Shown here piece by piece: positions 13,869 through 16,473 of a DNA stretch of 16,473 bases. The stretch's first letter is position 1; every line of letters starts with the position of its first letter. Made by a program: the position numbers and the translations under genes. This DNA comes from an uncultured Collinsella sp. (GTDB lineage Bacteria > Actinomycetota > Coriobacteriia > Coriobacteriales > Coriobacteriaceae). The stretch lies in the NCBI GenBank assembly GCA_900541665.1, contig UQKV01000048.1, positions 1 to 16,473 on the forward strand. The letters are read 5' to 3'. The notes under the pieces were generated by a model. The model had not been told where the DNA came from. It did not search any database and was given only the letters and a program-made list of their open reading frames with translations.

Positions 13869-13929
13869 GTCTCGATCTGTAACATCTAGTCGAGTATTTC
13901 GGCCCTAGCTGTTACAGATTTAGACGAAC
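13869..13929. repeat. 61-bp palindromic intergenic repeat, copy 2
   Basis: Matches the copy at 9140-9200 at 58 of 61 positions, and has the same position relative to the lacG terminator. The terminal arms ATCTGTAACA and TGTTACAGAT are intact. Confidence 0.75.
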
Positions 13930-13949
13930 GGGTGGCCCGGGCCGAACAA

Positions 13950-14004
13950 TCTCGATCTGTAACATGTAGACCACTTTTGACCGTCTAGATGTTACAGATC
14001 AAGA
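13950..14004. repeat. Diverged copy 3 of the palindromic repeat
   Basis: It keeps the arms (ATCTGTAACAT at 13955-13965 with ATGTTACAGAT at 13989-13999) and adds TAGAC/GTCTA pairing past one mismatch, but has a different loop. Arms conserved while the middle changes fits a structure under selection or a palindrome-spreading element. Confidence 0.65.
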
Positions 14005-14058
14005 CAATAAGATAGTCAAATCCGAACTTTTCAAGCAGCTATGAGGCATGGTTTCTAG

Positions 14059-14115
14059 TTTTCGGTATCACGAACATACTTTCGGTATCATTTGATACCG
14101 ATATGATACCGAAAA
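14059..14115. repeat. Nested TCGGTATCA/TGATACCGA operator-like array
   Basis: Two forward copies, TTTTCGGTATCA (14059) and TTTCGGTATCA (14080), face two inverted copies, TGATACCGA (14093) and TGATACCGAAAA (14104). The inner pair is separated by TT only; the outer pair gives 12-bp perfect arms. The density suggests a regulator-binding array. No intact gene follows, but a 32-codon open frame starts at an ATG inside the last copy (14103-14201). Confidence 0.55.
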
Positions 14116-14207
14116 CATATTCGGTCCCGCTGGAGGACTTCGTACGCTACCCAACCAAGTTGCAGGTTCACGAACTCCGTCGATCTTCCGAGCGCCCATG
14201 AATTCCT

Positions 14208-14268
14208 ATTTGCGCGTCAAATCGCGTCACGTTGACACGTAAAATGGCGCGCAAATTTTTACGCGTCA
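14208..14268. repeat. Two interlocked inverted repeats
   Basis: ATTTGCGCG (14208-14216) pairs with CGCGCAAAT (14248-14256), while TGACACGTAAAA (14233-14244) pairs with TTTTACGCGTCA (14257-14268) with one mismatch. The pairings interlock, so only one hairpin or a pseudoknot can form at a time. GCGTCA also recurs at 14214, 14224 and 14263. It lies downstream of the DeoR gene's 3' end; a short CCCCC/GGGGG hairpin (14282-14300) lies between. Confidence 0.45.
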
Positions 14269-14324
14269 TTGTAAAGCGGTACCCCCGCGCCGGCAGGGGG
14301 CAGATGTATCGCTTGCAGCGCTAG

Positions 14325-15089
14325 CTAGCAAATGACCTGCGTGAGTTCCTCGATGGCGGCGCGATCCTCGGCGGCGATGCCCGGCTCGCACACCACGGCG
14401 TCCAGGCTGTCCAGACGGCAGAAGGTGTAGAAGTCGCGCTTGCCAATCTTGCTGGAGTCGGCGATCAGATAGCGCGAGTCGGCCTTGCTAAAGGCGAGCT
14501 GTTGGATACGACCCTCATCCATATTAGACGTAGACACGTCGCCATCCAGAATGCCGTTGGCGCCGATAAACGCCGCATCGATACCCAACGCACGCAGAGT
14601 ATCCTCGGCCGTTGGCCCCACAAAAGCGGCGGTGCGGCGACGGTACATACCGCCCACGAGACACAGGTCGCAGTCTTCGCGTGCCTCGAGCAGGTTAAAC
14701 ACCGAAAGCGAATTAGTCACGATGCGCAGGCGAAACGCCGGCAGCATCGAGGCCATCTGCTCCACCGTAGTGCCCGTGCCCAAAAAGATGGTCGAGCCTT
14801 CCTCGATAAGCTCCACAGCACGGCGCGCAATCTGCAGCTTTTCCTCGGCATGCTTGGTGCGCTTTTCGCTGTGAGAATACTCATGGCGCAACATAGCGTG
14901 CGGACGACCCTGCGCACTACGGGCTCCGCCGTGCACGCGCTCGATCTCGCCCAGGCTTGCAAGCTCCTCAAGATCGCGGCGGATCGTCATATCCGAGACG
15001 CCCAGTGCATCCGAAATCTCCTTGACCGAGACCGTTCCCTGTTCCTCGAGCAGCTGCCGAACCTTATCCTGTCGCTCCGCTTTAATCAC
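14325..15089 (-). CDS. lacR: DeoR-family transcriptional regulator (LacR-like)
   Basis: A 254-residue regulator with an N-terminal winged helix-turn-helix (residues 5-58: ERQDKVRQLLEEQGTVSVKE, then VSDMTIRRDLEEL and the wing IERVHGGARS) and a C-terminal DeoR sensor domain (FLGTGTTVEQMA, VTNSLSVFNLL, LVGGMYRRRTAAFVGP, AFIGANGI, LIADSSKIGKRDFY). This is the layout of LacR, which in lactic acid bacteria controls the tagatose-6-phosphate lac operon and responds to tagatose-6-phosphate. I chose the GTG at 15089 because GAGGA lies six bases upstream; the longer GTG start at 15116 has no ribosome site. It is divergent from the epimerase gene. A TGTTC-N5-TGTTT site just upstream suggests autoregulation. 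The lac assignment is from context. Confidence 0.85.
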   Translation of the reverse strand: MIKAERQDKVRQLLEEQGTVSVKEISDALGVSDMTIRRDLEELASLGEIERVHGGARSAQGRPHAMLRHEYSHSEKRTKHAEEKLQIARRAVELIEEGSTIFLGTGTTVEQMASMLPAFRLRIVTNSLSVFNLLEAREDCDLCLVGGMYRRRTAAFVGPTAEDTLRALGIDAAFIGANGILDGDVSTSNMDEGRIQQLAFSKADSRYLIADSSKIGKRDFYTFCRLDSLDAVVCEPGIAAEDRAAIEELTQVIC

Positions 15090-15120
15090 GATGAGTCCTC
15101 GCTGTTCCACGCTCACGTCA

Positions 15121-15139
15121 ATTCAAACAATAACGAACA
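15121..15139 (-). promoter_or_regulatory. Candidate autoregulatory DeoR/LacR operator
   Basis: On the DeoR-gene sense strand it reads TGTTC-GTTAT-TGTTT-GAAT, 17 of 19 bases identical to the lacF site at 4262-4280. It sits just downstream of a possible -10 (TACAAT) and 30-50 bp before the chosen GTG. Confidence 0.5.
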
Positions 15140-15294
15140 AATTGTATCAGACTCGCGCGCGTCAAAAATGAACGCCCGCACAGCTCCAATCATCACTTTT
15201 TTGAGAAAAATACCCCCTGCTTTAGTGGGGTGTAGTGATAATCTCGCCTGTTCGCGCTACAGTTTGTCCGAAATACCTCGATGTTAGGAACCAA

Positions 15295-16347
15295 ATGATC
15301 ACTTCCGAGCTTTTCGGCACCGCGCCGTGCGGTACCCCCGTTCATTGTTACACCCTCAACGGGCCCGAGATCTGCGTTCGCATTATGGACTATGGCGCCA
15401 CCGTGTTGGGCATCGACGTGCCCGACATCCCCGGCAACGCGCGTGATGTGGTGCTGGGCTTCGATAAGCTCGAGGATTACTTTGACAACCCCGCCTGCTT
15501 TGGCGCGACCATCGGACCTGTGGCCAACCGCACTGCAGGTGCCACGATCACCATCGCCGGCACGGACTGGCATATGCCCGCCAACGAGGGCACCAACAAC
15601 CTGCACAGCGATCTTGAGCATGGTCTGCACAAGCGCGTATGGGACGTTGAGCTCGACGAGGTCCACAATGCCGTGCGCATGACCACCTCGCTTGAGGACG
15701 GTGAGCTGGGCCTTCCCGGCAACCGCACCTTTACGGCCGTGTTTACCGTGACGCGCACCGGCTGCTTCCGTATCGAATATGGCTGTGAGAGCGACCGCGC
15801 CACGTACGTGTCCATGACCAACCACACGTACTTTAACCTTGCCGGTCATAACGCCGGCATGGACTGCGAGCACTTCTTTGTTGCCAACGCTGCCCACTAC
15901 CTGCCCATTAACGAGCAGAACATTCCCACCGGCGAGATTGCTCCGGTCGAGGGCACGCCGTTTGACTTCCGTGAGCTGCGCCCCGTCGCTCCCGGCATGG
16001 AAGCCGACGACCCGCAGATTAAGCAGGCACGTGGCTACGACCACTGCCTGTGCATCGATGGCTATCAGTACGGCCGTAATCTGCGCCGCGCGATGCACGT
16101 CGAGGAAATGTGGACCGGTCGCGAGCTGGACTACTACACCACCGCACCGGGCGTGCAGCTCTACACCGGCAACTGGCTGGGCGACGAGCACGCCAAGGAC
16201 GATGCCAACTATGGCTGGGGCGCCGGCTTTGCCCTCGAGGCAGAGATGTACCCCGACACGCCGCACCAGCCGCTGTTCCCGCAGGGCATTGTGGGCCCGG
16301 GTCACCCCTATAGCAATGTGATCGAATACCACTTTATGAGGCACTAA
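15295..16347 (+). CDS. galM: Aldose 1-epimerase (mutarotase)
   Basis: Predicted cytoplasmic mutarotase that interconverts alpha and beta anomers of galactose or glucose, or a phosphorylated form (the lac operons of lactic acid bacteria carry a related gene, lacX). At 350 residues it has the GalM fold motifs: VANRTAGA, NEGTNNLHSD with His104, MTNHTYFNLAGHN with His177, GYDH with Asp249, and ALEAEMYPDTPHQP with the likely catalytic Glu315. The start ATG at 15295 has TAGGA five bases upstream and begins at the usual MITSELFG; an in-frame GTG 60 bases earlier lacks support. It is divergent from the DeoR gene and followed by a terminator. Within a lactose locus it would act on the glucose or galactose released. 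Confidence 0.9.
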   Translation: MITSELFGTAPCGTPVHCYTLNGPEICVRIMDYGATVLGIDVPDIPGNARDVVLGFDKLEDYFDNPACFGATIGPVANRTAGATITIAGTDWHMPANEGTNNLHSDLEHGLHKRVWDVELDEVHNAVRMTTSLEDGELGLPGNRTFTAVFTVTRTGCFRIEYGCESDRATYVSMTNHTYFNLAGHNAGMDCEHFFVANAAHYLPINEQNIPTGEIAPVEGTPFDFRELRPVAPGMEADDPQIKQARGYDHCLCIDGYQYGRNLRRAMHVEEMWTGRELDYYTTAPGVQLYTGNWLGDEHAKDDANYGWGAGFALEAEMYPDTPHQPLFPQGIVGPGHPYSNVIEYHFMRH

Positions 16348-16375
16348 GCCCACAACGCAACATATCGCACAGCAG

Positions 16376-16409
16376 CGCCCGCCGGCACCACCGCCGACGG
16401 GCGTTTTTC
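16376..16409 (+). terminator. Intrinsic terminator after galM
   Basis: CGCCCGCCGGC (16376-16386) pairs with GCCGACGGGCG (16393-16403) with one mismatch, followed by TTTTT. It lies 28 bases past the galM stop. Confidence 0.85.
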
Positions 16410-16410
16410 T

Positions 16411-16473
16411 ATCCAGTCGAACGCCCGCTCGTTCGCGGCGTGGGTCGGCCTGACGCCCTCCGAGCACTCCAGC
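16411..16473 (+). pseudogene. IS110-type transposase fragment, cut by the window end
   Basis: The plus-strand frame from 16417 reads SNARSFAAWVGLTPSEHSS to the window end. This resembles the conserved C-terminal block of IS110/IS116/IS902 transposases (typically R-x-F-A-A-W-L-G-L-x-P-x-x-x-S-S-G-G-K). The region that should encode the preceding several hundred residues is occupied by the galM terminator and galM, so the copy appears 5'-truncated. Only 19 residues are visible; a chance match is possible. Confidence 0.55.

Noticed and set aside
13866..14115. CRISPR-like repeat cluster
   Set aside because: The repeats are palindromes with only two or three copies, uneven distances and no spacer pattern; no cas gene is present.
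15090..15116. Longer DeoR-gene start at GTG 15116
   Set aside because: No ribosome site precedes it, while GAGGA sits six bases before the GTG at 15089, the usual distance from the helix-turn-helix.
15212..15231. ACCCC/GGGGT hairpin with a T-rich flank between the DeoR gene and galM, read as a minus-strand terminator
   Set aside because: The stem is only 5 bp with a 10-base loop and lies upstream of both divergent genes; it is too weak to call.
15235..15294. Longer galM start at GTG 15235
   Set aside because: The extra 20 residues are not part of the epimerase fold and there is no ribosome site; the ATG at 15295 has TAGGA.

Overview
The window reads as part of a GC-rich actinobacterial genome, most likely a gut Coriobacteriia such as Collinsella. 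This is an inference from codon usage, the PTS and tagatose-6-phosphate gene content and the style of the intergenic repeats; no marker gene is present to prove it. It is a lactose/galactoside catabolic locus: uptake and phosphorylation by a lactose-type PTS, cleavage by 6-phospho-beta-galactosidases, breakdown of galactose-6-phosphate by the tagatose-6-phosphate pathway, and anomer interconversion by an aldose 1-epimerase.

Left part (1-4400, all genes on the minus strand): lacA, lacB and lacC (galactose-6-phosphate isomerase subunits and tagatose-6-phosphate kinase). They are followed upstream by an unrelated-looking membrane protein of unknown function with its own ribosome site and terminator, then by a single lacF (PTS IIA-lactose).

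Centre (4393-13846): two tandem paralogous modules of about 4.6 kb. Each has a LacI-family regulator on the minus strand, divergent from lacE (PTS IICB) and lacG (GH1 6-phospho-beta-galactosidase) on the plus strand, with a hairpin between lacE and lacG, and then a terminator and a conserved 61-bp palindromic repeat. The modules share the lone lacF and lacABC.

Right part (13850-16473): about 500 bp of gene-poor DNA full of nested inverted repeats, a DeoR-family regulator (LacR-like, minus), a divergent galM-like epimerase (plus), a terminator, and at the very edge the start of what looks like a truncated IS110-type transposase remnant.

The control DNA appears layered. (1) LacI-type operators AATGNNAACGTYNNCATT lie only before the two lacE genes, and their half-sites differ between modules. 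(2) TGTTC-N5-TGTTY sites lie before lacA, lacF and the DeoR gene, so they are candidate DeoR/LacR sites. (3) A third element, ACCGTTCA-like direct repeats spaced exactly 21 bp, lies upstream of lacA, lacF, lacE1 and lacE2 and has no obvious regulator in the window. The third element, and a paired hairpin repeat with compensatory base changes after lacB and lacC, are the least explained features. No tRNA, rRNA or CRISPR array was seen. All assignments come from reading the sequence and family knowledge; no database search was run.
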